This document shows positions 1-6,877 of a stretch of 20,680 nt of DNA, in pieces (position 1 is the first letter of the stretch; each line of letters opens with the position of its first letter). Source of the stretch: JAVEYA01 sp034003745 (GTDB taxonomy: Bacteria > Bacillota > Peptococcia > DRI-13 > PHAD01); contig JAVEYA010000036.1 in NCBI GenBank assembly GCA_034003745.1, positions 1 through 20,680 on the forward strand. Direction: 5' to 3'. Under the pieces are notes generated by a model, which saw only the letters and a program-made list of their open reading frames with translations, did not search any database and had not been told where the DNA came from. The position numbers and the translations under genes are program-made.

Positions 1-531
1 GGTATCGATGGCCCCGACCTCATGAAAATGAACATCTTCCAGGCTGCAGCCGTGAACCTTGGCTTCCGCCTCCCCCAAACGCGTCAATATCTTTAAGGAA
101 AGCGCTTTCACCTCCGGGATTAAAGGCGCGTCCGACAGCAAGGCGGCTATCTCACGGTAGTTCCGGTGATGCTGATGAGGATCGTGGCCGTGCCGGTCAT
201 GCGGATGATTTTCCGCATGCTGATGTTCGTGAGCGTGTGAATGCTCGTGGTGATGGTCGTGGTCGTGATGACTGTGGTCATGGGGATGGCCGTGTTGGTG
301 CTCATAATGGTCGTGGTCCTGGTGATGCGGCGAGGCCGTTTCCACATCGAAGTAAAGCGCTTCAACGCCCAGCTTTTTAACGCGCCTGGTCACCAGCGTA
401 TATTCATTCTGCAGATTTAATTTGTTCAATTCCTTTTCCAATTCAGCCAAAGGCATGCCGGCGTCCAGAAAAGCGCCGATAATCATATTGCCGGCCGCGC
501 CGGAAAAGCAGTCAAAATAGGCAGTCTTCAT
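1..531 (-). CDS. larC: LarC, nickel insertion protein for the pincer cofactor (5' part, runs off the window)
   Basis: This is the N-terminal 177 residues of LarC (DUF111 family), which inserts nickel into the pyridinium-3,5-bisthiocarboxylic acid mononucleotide cofactor of lactate racemase and related enzymes. I translated the minus strand from ATG at 531 and the frame is open to base 1. The start reads MKTAYFDCFSGAAGNMIIGA, the typical LarC opening, and the window ends in the family motif HFHEVGAIDT (about residues 168-177). Residues 69-122 form a low-complexity loop with 27 histidines in 54 positions, mixed with Asp and Glu, probably a nickel-binding or storage segment. The ATG overlaps the TAA of larB by one base (TAATG), so the two are almost certainly translationally coupled. 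In some bacteria larC is split by a programmed frameshift into larC1/larC2. That site would lie off the window. The cofactor role comes from the family, not from this sequence alone. Confidence 0.93.
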   Translation of the reverse strand, partial: MKTAYFDCFSGAAGNMIIGAFLDAGMPLAELEKELNKLNLQNEYTLVTRRVKKLGVEALYFDVETASPHHQDHDHYEHQHGHPHDHSHHDHDHHHEHSHAHEHQHAENHPHDRHGHDPHQHHRNYREIAALLSDAPLIPEVKALSLKILTRLGEAEAKVHGCSLEDVHFHEVGAIDT

Positions 532-1286
532 TATTCATTCACCCTGTCTTCATTAATTAATGCGGCCAGGCGTCCGGCGCCGAAGCCGTTATCTATATTG
601 ACTACGCCTACGCCGGCGGCGCAGCTGTTCAGCATGCCCAGGAGCGCGGAAAGACCGTTAAAACTTGCGCCATAGCCCACGCTGGTGGGTACGGCGATGA
701 CCGGCCTTTGGACCAGACCGCCCACCACGCTGGGCAGCGCGCCTTCCATGCCGGCCACCACAATCAGGACATTAGCCGACCGGATGAGGTCCACCTGGGA
801 CAGCAGCCGGTGGATACCGGCTACCCCCACGTCATAGAGGCATTCTACTTTGTTGCCCATAATTTCCGCTGTCAGATAGGCTTCTTCCGCCACCGGGATA
901 TCGGAAGTGCCGGCGCTGACGACCAGAATCAGTCCCTTATTCTGTGGCAAGGGCTGGCGGTTAACTACAATCATACGGGCGTCCGCATGGTATTCGGATT
1001 GGGGCAGGGCCTCCCGAAGCGCCAGCCAGACATCCTCGCCGGCCCGGCTGATCAGGATGTTGGGGCTTTCTTTAGCCAAGGTTTGAGCGATTTCCTTGAT
1101 GTGCGGAATCGTTTTGCCCGGTGCGTAGATGACTTCCGGGAAGCGCTGGCGCAGCGCACGGTGGGTATCGACGCGGGCAAAGCCCAGGTCCTTATACGGC
1201 AAGGCCTGCAACGTTTCATAAGCCTGCTCAATCGTAACGCTGCCTTCCTTGACCTGTTGCAGCATTTTCTTTAATTCATCCTGCAT
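531..1286 (-). CDS. larB: LarB, pyridinium-3,5-biscarboxylic acid mononucleotide synthase
   Basis: LarB is the first enzyme of nickel-pincer cofactor synthesis. It carboxylates and hydrolyses nicotinic acid adenine dinucleotide to the biscarboxylated mononucleotide. The 251-residue length is usual for the family. The N-terminal part has the motif around ARVDTHRALRQRFPEVIY (residues 37-54). The C-terminal half is a PurE-like (AIR carboxylase) domain with VVSAGTSDIPVAEEA (about residues 122-136), GMEGALPSVVGGL and PTSVGYGAS. Cys222, in the segment LLGMLNSCAAGVGVVN, sits where the Lactobacillus plantarum enzyme has its catalytic Cys221 (from memory of that literature). The ATG at 1286 has a GAGGAAA ribosome binding site. 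The gene is first in an operon with larC. The partners larE (sulfur transferase) and larA are not in the window. Confidence 0.94.
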   Translation of the reverse strand: MQDELKKMLQQVKEGSVTIEQAYETLQALPYKDLGFARVDTHRALRQRFPEVIYAPGKTIPHIKEIAQTLAKESPNILISRAGEDVWLALREALPQSEYHADARMIVVNRQPLPQNKGLILVVSAGTSDIPVAEEAYLTAEIMGNKVECLYDVGVAGIHRLLSQVDLIRSANVLIVVAGMEGALPSVVGGLVQRPVIAVPTSVGYGASFNGLSALLGMLNSCAAGVGVVNIDNGFGAGRLAALINEDRVNE

Positions 1287-1317
1287 AGTATTTCCTCACA
1301 GTCACAAAAGATTAAAC

Positions 1318-1355
1318 AAAAATACCATGACGGCGTCAATAGCACCTTCATGGTA
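1318..1355 (-). promoter_or_regulatory. Terminator-like hairpin / dyad in the larB leader
   Basis: A perfect 8-bp inverted repeat, TACCATGA (1323-1330) and TCATGGTA (1348-1355), is separated by 17 bases. Read on the minus strand the 17-base loop can pair further (GGTG with CGCC, one G-U pair). The stem is followed directly by TTTTTGTTT. It lies about +9 to +41 from the predicted larB start of transcription and upstream of the larB ribosome binding site. It therefore has the shape of an intrinsic terminator inside the leader (attenuator). Alternatively it is an operator: the inner ATGA-N17-TCAT resembles the E. coli NikR layout (GTATGA-N16-TCATAC), which would suit a nickel-cofactor gene. The repeat is seen; either function is inferred. 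Confidence 0.5.
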
Positions 1356-1370
1356 CAAGCTTCCAAGAAG

Positions 1371-1400
1371 AATATAGCATTTCCACGGGAGGGGTGTCAA
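1371..1400 (-). promoter_or_regulatory. Promoter of larBC (SigA type)
   Basis: On the minus strand a perfect -35 TTGACA (1400-1395) is followed, after 18 bases, by the -10 box TATATT (1376-1371). Transcription would start near 1364 and give a leader of about 77 nt before larB. This is the best-matching vegetative promoter in the window. It stands back to back with the hicB promoter in the same 324-bp intergenic region (1287-1610). Confidence 0.7.
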
Positions 1401-1478
1401 CGAATACATATTTTATTTAATCAAATCCACCCACTTTCAACTAACGGTTCCCCATATATAGAAGAGGGCGAATACGTC

Positions 1479-1507
1479 TTGTTTTATACACAATTAGTAT
1501 GTATAAT
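1479..1507 (+). promoter_or_regulatory. Promoter of the hicB gene with an embedded dyad
   Basis: TTGTTT (1479-1484), a 17-base spacer and a perfect TATAAT (1502-1507) form a SigA-type promoter on the plus strand. Transcription would start near 1514, leaving a leader of roughly 97 nt. A dyad, TTATAC (1484-1489) and GTATAA (1501-1506), spaced by 11 bases, runs from the -35 into the -10. That is the expected place for an autoregulatory operator bound by the ribbon-helix-helix domain of a HicB protein. The binding is inferred. Confidence 0.55.
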
Positions 1508-1610
1508 GTTATCAAATATCCAGGCAAATTGAAATTGATGAGGTTTTGGCGAAAAAAATTATTAAACGACGCAGATTGAAATAAACTTGTCAAAAGGAGG
1601 CGCATTTTAA

Positions 1611-2018
1611 ATGATTAAAGCATATCCAATCATTTTAACCCCTACAAAAATGGGTTTTGTGGTTACTGTTCCGGATTTAGATATTAATACGCAAGGCAAG
1701 GATATCACTGAAGCGATTTATATGGCCCGTGACGCCATTGGCCTATGGGGGATTACCGAGCAGGACGATGGGCGAATAATCCCTGAACCGTCAACAATTG
1801 AACCGGAGCATGAAAAAAACGAATTGGTATCCTGGGTGGATATTGATTTTGATAAATATCGCAGAGCAAATGATATGACCACGATGCGTATTAATGTTTC
1901 TGTCCCCAAATATCTTAAAGTATTGGGCGACGAGGCGGGGATAAACTTTTCGCAAGAGTTGCAGGAACGGTTAAAAGAAAAACTTCTTTCGCAGCCTGGT
2001 TATGTCGCTGAAAAATAA
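1611..2018 (+). CDS. HicB-family antitoxin (no adjacent HicA seen)
   Basis: This 135-residue protein has the two-part plan of full-length HicB. Residues 1-60 are the partial RNase H-like fold, with GFVVTVPDLDINTQG followed by an EAIYMARDAIGLWGI helix. The tail, from about residue 92 (MRINVSVPKYLKVLGDEAGI), is a DNA-binding ribbon-helix-helix domain. In type II systems HicB neutralises the mRNA interferase HicA and represses its own promoter. A hicA gene of about 60 codons with its conserved His would be expected just upstream or downstream. I found none in the 324 bp upstream, and the downstream side ends at once in a terminator. It is therefore a solitary HicB here, either a relic of a pair or an independent regulator. 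The ribosome binding site AGGAGG lies a few bases before the ATG. Confidence 0.87.
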   Translation: MIKAYPIILTPTKMGFVVTVPDLDINTQGKDITEAIYMARDAIGLWGITEQDDGRIIPEPSTIEPEHEKNELVSWVDIDFDKYRRANDMTTMRINVSVPKYLKVLGDEAGINFSQELQERLKEKLLSQPGYVAEK

Positions 2019-2054
2019 TTAAAGCAGCCTATCGAGGCTGCTTTAATTATTTTT
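2011..2054. terminator. Bidirectional terminator, perfect 19-bp stem
   Basis: Bases 2011-2029 pair without mismatch with 2036-2054 around the 6-base loop TATCGA. The GC core is AAAGCAGCC/GGCTGCTTT. The outer part is A-rich on the left and T-rich on the right, giving a U tract in either direction. It contains the hicB stop codon and lies just beyond the stop of the convergent DUF4153-type gene, so it can end both transcripts. Confidence 0.85.
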
Positions 2055-2061
2055 AATATCC

Positions 2062-3675
2062 TCATTTCCCGGACAAAGAACCTGTCCCCGTGTTTTCAAG
2101 GAGCCCTCGGACCTGATAGTTCTGCCAGCTGTCGGTATGCCGGCCGGCGACGCGCTGGGTGAGGGTGCGCTGATGTCTAAGGTAGAACTCCAGGTCGGCG
2201 CGCAAAGAGGCGTCAGCGGTTTGTTCATAGACGGCCAGAGCGGGCGCAGCGCCGGCCGGACCGGTCTGATAGAGAATATCTACATCCAGAGAGGTTAGCG
2301 TGCTGGAAAGATACCGCTCCGCGTTATAGCGAGCCACCAGGGCGTCGGAATTAACCAGGCAGAACGTGCAGAGCATGGTCACGCCCACTGTCGCGGCCAG
2401 GCGCATGATAGAAAACTGCCATTTTTGCAAGGCAATTACGCCCCCGCAGACGATAGCCAGGAAGATCATGAACAGACAGGGTAAAAGACGGCGCATGGTC
2501 AGGCCGTACACGCCGATATACAGGGCCATTTTGCTGAAGGCTGTGGCAATCAGGAGGATCGTGAGCAGAGCGAGAATGACATTGAGCAGCTTCAGTCCCA
2601 GGCTTTCCCGCCGCAGCTTTTGGCTAAAGAGGTTTGAGGCGGTCAGGACCGTGAGGTTGATGGCGGCAAGGCGGCAGAGTTCAAAAAAGCCGCTCCGGGC
2701 GTATTCTGAATACACCATCCAGCCCTCCGGGCGTTCTCCTAAAAAGGCGGAAAAGAAGTAGGGCAATTGGCTGGCCATAAAGACGATATACAAGCAGGAT
2801 AACAGGCTTAAGAGCGTGTAGACGGTAGCAGCGGGCAAGACCCGCAGCCCGGACAACGTTTTCTCCAAATGCTCTTGTTTAAAGGAGTTCGTACCCCGCT
2901 TATGCGCGCTGCCTGCGATCAAGCCGAAAAGATAGGCGGCGATGGGTATGGCCATCAGCATTTGTACGAGAGTCTGCATCATCTCACTGATCGTAAAGCG
3001 CTCAAAGATTCCCTGCGTGATTTGCGCAAAACCGCCGCTATCCGCTGCCATTAAAAGCGGAATTACCAGCACGCCCACCAGGACGGTTAAGAGCAGGCCC
3101 AATCCGATGGAGAGGAGTTGCGAGCCTTTGGTTTTGTTGGCGCGGCTCAGATAAGCGATACTGCTGTACTGAATGCCGAAATTCTTAAAAGGAATCAACA
3201 AAAGGGTATTCAGTCCGTCCAGAGGCAGCCAGTCACTGGTTTTCCTTAGCAATGTAAGATTGGTGGCCGAGATAATCCAGTAAGTGGCGCTGCCGAATAA
3301 GAGCAGGTCATCCCAGTGATCCAGACCATAATTAGGCCACAGGGAGTAGCTTAAACCGGTCAGCATCATCACGGCGAACCAGAACCAGCCGGCCCGCTGC
3401 CGGAGCGCTCCTTTTTTCCGCAAATACAGGGCCACGGCGACGCCATATACAAAAGTAAACAAGGTTACGCCCCAGCCCTGCCAGGCAAAGACCCAGCGGG
3501 CAAAGAAGAAGCCCAGGACAAAGGCGGCAATGGCAAAATAGCCATCCGTACGGTCCGGGACAAAAGGTTCCCGGATTATTTTTTTTACAGCAGTGCCACC
3601 CAGGGAAGCGTTAGTTAAGTTTGAGGAGACTGCAGCAGGCAAAGCAGCGGCTCCCGGATAATCTTCGTTCATCAT
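2062..3675 (-). CDS. DUF4153/DUF4173-family polytopic membrane protein
   Basis: A 537-residue integral membrane protein of unknown function. After a short polar N-terminus (about 45 residues) it has around ten or more hydrophobic segments up to residue 440, then a soluble tail of about 95 residues. Family-type motifs are YSEYARSGFFELCRLAAINL (322-341) and SKMALYIGVYGLTMRRL (381-397), both typical of DUF4153/DUF4173 proteins, and ARYNAERYL near 448-456 at the start of the tail. It is the last gene of an operon behind a DUF2975 protein and a small HTH regulator. AGGAGG lies at 3684-3689, 8 bases before the ATG at 3675. A second ATG follows immediately (MM), so the start could be one codon later. 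The molecular role is unknown. Confidence 0.85.
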   Translation of the reverse strand: MMNEDYPGAAALPAAVSSNLTNASLGGTAVKKIIREPFVPDRTDGYFAIAAFVLGFFFARWVFAWQGWGVTLFTFVYGVAVALYLRKKGALRQRAGWFWFAVMMLTGLSYSLWPNYGLDHWDDLLLFGSATYWIISATNLTLLRKTSDWLPLDGLNTLLLIPFKNFGIQYSSIAYLSRANKTKGSQLLSIGLGLLLTVLVGVLVIPLLMAADSGGFAQITQGIFERFTISEMMQTLVQMLMAIPIAAYLFGLIAGSAHKRGTNSFKQEHLEKTLSGLRVLPAATVYTLLSLLSCLYIVFMASQLPYFFSAFLGERPEGWMVYSEYARSGFFELCRLAAINLTVLTASNLFSQKLRRESLGLKLLNVILALLTILLIATAFSKMALYIGVYGLTMRRLLPCLFMIFLAIVCGGVIALQKWQFSIMRLAATVGVTMLCTFCLVNSDALVARYNAERYLSSTLTSLDVDILYQTGPAGAAPALAVYEQTADASLRADLEFYLRHQRTLTQRVAGRHTDSWQNYQVRGLLENTGTGSLSGK

Positions 3676-3707
3676 TTGGAGTTCCTCCTTTAGCTAAAAT
3701 TGTCCGT

Positions 3708-3917
3708 TCAGTCCTGTTCCCGGTATTCCAGAATGTCTCCCGGCTGGCACTCCAAGGCTTTGCAGATGGATTCCATGGTGGAGAAGCGGATGGCTTTGGC
3801 TTTGCCCGTTTTCAGGATGGAGAGATTGGCCTGGGTTAAGCCAATCCTTTCGGCCAGTTCGCCGGAGGACATTTTGCGTTTCGCCATCATGACGTCTAAA
3901 TTTACGATAATCGGCAT
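3708..3917 (-). CDS. Small Cro/C1-type (YozG-like) HTH regulator
   Basis: A 69-residue protein that is a single helix-turn-helix domain of the short YozG-like XRE class. The helices can be seen in MSSGELAERIGLTQANLSIL (recognition region TQANLSILKTGKA, about residues 28-40), followed by STMESICKALECQPGDILEY, a conserved ending of this class. It starts 15 bases after the stop of the DUF2975 gene and has a GGAGGG-type ribosome binding site. In Bacillus subtilis a comparable pair, yoaS (DUF2975) and yozG, is adjacent, which supports a functional link between the membrane protein and the regulator. A likely target is its own operon promoter near 4417-4446. That is an inference. Confidence 0.88.
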   Translation of the reverse strand: MPIIVNLDVMMAKRKMSSGELAERIGLTQANLSILKTGKAKAIRFSTMESICKALECQPGDILEYREQD

Positions 3918-3932
3918 GCCTTTCTCCCTCCT

Positions 3933-4382
3933 TTATACGGTATAATCTACTTCATCCTGCAGCGCAACGGCCTGGGCGACCACGTTCTTGACCACGCGGA
4001 CGATCAGCCCCATGAAGGCGGCGGCCACAGTTACAAAAATCCAGGGAAAATAGTACCAGGCGGAAATGAAGGATAATCCGGCGCCGGCAAAGCAGCTCCA
4101 GGAAATGCGGCGGAGCCGCTCCACATTTTCCGGGATGAAGACCTCCCCTGCCTCGATACGGTTCAAAAGGCGCAGAAGACTATAGAGCAGATATGCCGCC
4201 GGAAACGCCCCTATATAAATGGTGGCCAGAAAGAGGGGTTTGCTGTCTGCCAAATCGGCCCGGGAAAAATCCAGAAACCACTCCGTCAGCCAGGGCGCGG
4301 TGCAGACGGTCAAAAGCAGCAGAACCATAAAAATTAAAATGCACAGTTTGCTTAAACCGAGGGATTTCTTATCATTCCACAC
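3933..4382 (-). CDS. DUF2975 (YoaS-like) membrane protein
   Basis: A 149-residue protein with four hydrophobic segments (approximately residues 9-32, 48-68, 94-112 and 113-130), typical of DUF2975. The segment RIEAGEVFIPENVERLRRISW (81-101) is the conserved cytoplasmic loop of the family. The start is GTG at 4382, supported by GGGAGG at 4391-4396, eight bases upstream. It is the first gene of the operon with the HTH regulator and the DUF4153-type protein. Biochemical function is not known. The recurrent pairing with a YozG-like HTH protein suggests that the membrane protein controls or is controlled by that regulator. Confidence 0.87.
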   Translation of the reverse strand: MWNDKKSLGLSKLCILIFMVLLLLTVCTAPWLTEWFLDFSRADLADSKPLFLATIYIGAFPAAYLLYSLLRLLNRIEAGEVFIPENVERLRRISWSCFAGAGLSFISAWYYFPWIFVTVAAAFMGLIVRVVKNVVAQAVALQDEVDYTV

Positions 4383-4416
4383 AATACGAACCTCCCGATA
4401 TCCTTTTCTTGCTTGT

Positions 4417-4446
4417 AGTATAGCATAGAAAAATATTGATTTACAA
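4417..4446 (-). promoter_or_regulatory. Promoter of the DUF2975-HTH-DUF4153 operon
   Basis: On the minus strand TTGTAA (4446-4441), 18 bases, then TATACT (4422-4417), with TGC just before the -10, giving an extended -10 (TGnTATACT). Direct repeats ATTGAT at 4435-4440 and 4456-4461, 21 bp apart, flank the -35 region. They are candidate sites for the operon's own HTH protein. Confidence 0.55.
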
Positions 4447-4489
4447 TAGAAATTTATTGATAAACGATAAATATTTTTTGTTTTACATA

Positions 4490-4518
4490 TATACAGTGGG
4501 TATCAAACAGATTATAAT
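4490..4518 (+). promoter_or_regulatory. Probable thrC promoter
   Basis: A perfect TATAAT (4513-4518) is preceded, 17 bases upstream, by a weak -35 TATACA (4490-4495). A 9-bp direct repeat AGTGGGTAT at 4495-4503 and 4523-4531 (28 bp apart) brackets the -10 box. The leader to thrC (about 4525-4614) shows no T-box or terminator structure that I can recognise. Confidence 0.45.
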
Positions 4519-4614
4519 CTAGAGTGGGTATTTTTTCCCGGCTGGAAAAGTCTTTGAAATTGAGTATGAACAAGTTACAATAAGACAAAAGAAGAAGAAA
4601 AAGAGGTTAAAAGG

Positions 4615-6117
4615 ATGTACATAAGCACGAGAAACGATTACGCCAAAGTCTCGGCGGCACAGGCTGTCAAACTGGGCATGGCGCCCGGCGGCGGCCTGTT
4701 TGTGCCGGAACGGATACCCACCTTGGGGCCGGATGAAATTGCAGCTTTACAGGGAAAATCCTATCAGGAAATTGCGGGCAGGATTCTGCCCTTGTATCTG
4801 GATGATTATACGGCGGAGGAAATTGACGAGAGCATCGCTCAGGCCTATAACGGCAGCCGTTTTTCCCACCCTGCGATTGCTCCGCTCCGGCAAGTCAATG
4901 GGCGTACTTTTGTGCTGGAGCTGTGGCACGGGCCTACGGCCGCTTTTAAGGATATGGCTTTGCAAATCATGCCGCATTTGTTATCCGGGGCGATTAAAAA
5001 ATCCGGAACGGAAAAGGAAATCGTTATTCTGGTCGCCACCTCCGGGGATACGGGTAAAGCCGCCCTGGAAGGCTTCAAGGATGTGCCCGGCATTAAAATT
5101 ATCGTTTTTTATCCCTATAAAGGGGTCAGTAAGGTACAGGAACTGCAGATGAGCACCACCGACGGCGGCAATACTTATGTGGTAGCGGTAAAAGGAAATT
5201 TTGACGACTGTCAAAGCGCGGTTAAAGAGATATTCGGCGATGCGCAATTCAAGGATATTTTAGCGCAGCAAGGCTATGAGCTTTCTTCCGCCAACTCCAT
5301 TAACTGGGGACGTCTCCTGCCGCAGATCGTCTATTATTTCTATGCCTACGCCGATTTACTGGGCAAAAAGGAAATACAACCGGGGGAGCAGATCAATTTC
5401 GTTGTGCCCACCGGCAATTTCGGCAATATCCTGGCCGGCTGGTATGCCGCGGCTATGGGGCTGCCGATCCATAAACTGATTTGCGCTTCCAACGAAAACA
5501 AAGTGCTGGCCGACTTTTTTGCGAAGGGGGTCTATAACCGCAACAGGCCCTTTATTCAGACGATGAGCCCCTCCATGGATATCCTGATTTCCAGCAACCT
5601 GGAGCGCTTCCTTTTTGAGATGAGCGACCATGACAGGATTAAGCTGAACGGTTGGATGAACGAGCTGGCAACCGCAGGCTCCTTTACGGTGGATACGGAG
5701 ATTAAGGAGAAAATCGATGAAATCCTGGCGGCGGGGTATGCCACGGAAGAAGAGACCCTGTCCACCATCAAAAAATATTACGAGACTGCCGGCTATACGC
5801 TGGATACGCATACGGCGGTCGGCATGAAGGTTTATGAAGCTTATGTCCAAAGCACGGGGGACCAAAGAAAAACGGTGCTGGACGCTACCGCCAGCCCGTT
5901 CAAATTCAATGCCAGTGTTTTAAAGGCCCTTAAAGGAGAAGAAGCCGTATCCGGCAAGGATGAAATGGTTATTCTGGAAGAGTTGAGCGAGACGACCAGA
6001 CAACCCGTCCATCCTTCATTGCGCGGCCTGGATCAGAAGCCGGTCCTGCACCGGCGGGTCTGTGAGAAAGACGAAATCAAAGGCGCTGTCGCGGATATTT
6101 TAAAACTAAATAATTAA
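4615..6117 (+). CDS. thrC: Threonine synthase
   Basis: This PLP enzyme converts O-phospho-L-homoserine to L-threonine, the last step of threonine synthesis, in the cytosol. The 500-residue length fits the long class with the Thr_synth_N domain (about residues 1-80, opening MYISTRNDYAKVSAAQAVKLG with GGLFVPE). The PLP lysine is Lys112 in the motif AAFKDMALQ. The phosphate-binding and catalytic loop TSGDTGKAA is at 142-150. VPTGNFGNILAGWYAA and the distal NENKVLADFF region complete the fold. GAGG at 4603-4606 lies 8 bases before the ATG. It is divergent from the DUF2975 operon. The ABC transporter genes start about 60 bases downstream without an obvious terminator, so some read-through into them is possible, although the functions are unrelated. 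Confidence 0.97.
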   Translation: MYISTRNDYAKVSAAQAVKLGMAPGGGLFVPERIPTLGPDEIAALQGKSYQEIAGRILPLYLDDYTAEEIDESIAQAYNGSRFSHPAIAPLRQVNGRTFVLELWHGPTAAFKDMALQIMPHLLSGAIKKSGTEKEIVILVATSGDTGKAALEGFKDVPGIKIIVFYPYKGVSKVQELQMSTTDGGNTYVVAVKGNFDDCQSAVKEIFGDAQFKDILAQQGYELSSANSINWGRLLPQIVYYFYAYADLLGKKEIQPGEQINFVVPTGNFGNILAGWYAAAMGLPIHKLICASNENKVLADFFAKGVYNRNRPFIQTMSPSMDILISSNLERFLFEMSDHDRIKLNGWMNELATAGSFTVDTEIKEKIDEILAAGYATEEETLSTIKKYYETAGYTLDTHTAVGMKVYEAYVQSTGDQRKTVLDATASPFKFNASVLKALKGEEAVSGKDEMVILEELSETTRQPVHPSLRGLDQKPVLHRRVCEKDEIKGAVADILKLNN

Positions 6118-6178
6118 GCGAGGGTGTTCGGGAACAAAACATGGTCTTTTGCGTCTGCATATTCTGGAGGTGTCCTCT

Positions 6179-6877
6179 TTGGCCGTACTGATTAGAATTG
6201 ATGGATTAACCAAAAAATACCGTCTGGGGCAGGAACTCATCACTGCGCTTGATGATGTCAGCCTGGAGATCGAAGAAGGCGAATTCTTGTGCATCCTGGG
6301 AACTTCGGGCTCCGGCAAGACCACAATGTTACATATTATGGCGGGTCTGGAGCGACCGAGCAAGGGCAGCGTCTTTATTAAAGACGTCAATATGACCAAA
6401 ATGAAAGAAAGCAGTATGGCGGTGTTCCGCCGTAAATATATGGGCTTTATCTTTCAGTCCTATCATTTGATCCCTTCTTTGACGGCGTTGGAAAATGTGA
6501 CCCTGCCCTTGATTTTCGACGCGCTGTCGACGCGGGAGAGGATGAAACGGGCGCGGGAGATGCTTGACCAGGTGGGCCTGTCCAACAGGATGAAAAACAG
6601 GCCGACGGAGATGAGCGGCGGACAACAGCAGCGCGTTTCCATCGCCCGGGCCTTGATTAACAATCCCAAAATAATTTTTGCCGATGAACCTACCGGTAAT
6701 CTGGACACCAAAACCTCCGCGGAGGTTATGGATATACTGACCCAGAAGGTCAAGGCCTCCGGAACCACATTGATTATGGTCACGCATGATCTGGAAATAG
6801 CTAATTATGCGGACAGGGTTATCCATATGGTGGACGGTTGTATCATCAAGGAAATGAGAAGGAGTGTGTCGGTGTGA
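6179..6877 (+). CDS. MacB/LolD-type ABC transporter ATPase
   Basis: The cytoplasmic ATPase of a type VII (MacB/FtsX-class) ABC transporter, 232 residues. Motifs: Walker A GTSGSGKTT (41-49), Q-loop in GFIFQSYHLIP, signature MSGGQQQR (from 145), Walker B with catalytic Glu IIFADEPTGNLD (Asp169-Glu170), and switch His203 in VTHD. EPTGNLD is characteristic of the LolD/MacB/FtsE group. The open frame extends to a TTG at 6149, but I take the TTG at 6179 because GGAGG (6166-6170) lies exactly 8 bases before it. Its stop overlaps the GTG start of the next gene by four bases (GTGA). It should energise the permease encoded two genes downstream. All catalytic residues are intact. Confidence 0.93.
   Translation: MAVLIRIDGLTKKYRLGQELITALDDVSLEIEEGEFLCILGTSGSGKTTMLHIMAGLERPSKGSVFIKDVNMTKMKESSMAVFRRKYMGFIFQSYHLIPSLTALENVTLPLIFDALSTRERMKRAREMLDQVGLSNRMKNRPTEMSGGQQQRVSIARALINNPKIIFADEPTGNLDTKTSAEVMDILTQKVKASGTTLIMVTHDLEIANYADRVIHMVDGCIIKEMRRSVSV

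Noticed and set aside
147..365. Thr/Ile-rich 72-residue minus-strand ORF
   Set aside because: It is an out-of-frame reading of the His-rich codons (CAT/CAC/GAC) of larC. The true frame runs from 531 to the window edge.
708..1274. 188-residue plus-strand ORF opposite larB
   Set aside because: It is antisense to a well-supported larB with catalytic motifs, and the protein resembles nothing known. It is an open shadow frame in GC-rich coding DNA.
1350..1532. 60-residue plus-strand ORF upstream of hicB, considered as a HicA toxin
   Set aside because: It lacks the HicA fold pattern and conserved His region, has no ribosome binding site, and covers the larB and hicB promoters.
4520..4614. T-box or threonine attenuator in the thrC leader
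   Set aside because: No T-box consensus, leader peptide rich in Thr codons, or terminator hairpin is visible in the roughly 90-base leader.
6149..6178. Longer start of the ABC ATPase at TTG 6149
   Set aside because: The added residues are not family-like, and the GGAGG at 6166-6170 clearly serves the TTG at 6179.
6838..6873. Longer start of the CARDB-repeat protein at TTG 6838
   Set aside because: It would put polar residues before the signal peptide and lies deep in the ATPase gene. AAGGAG 6859-6864 points to GTG 6874.
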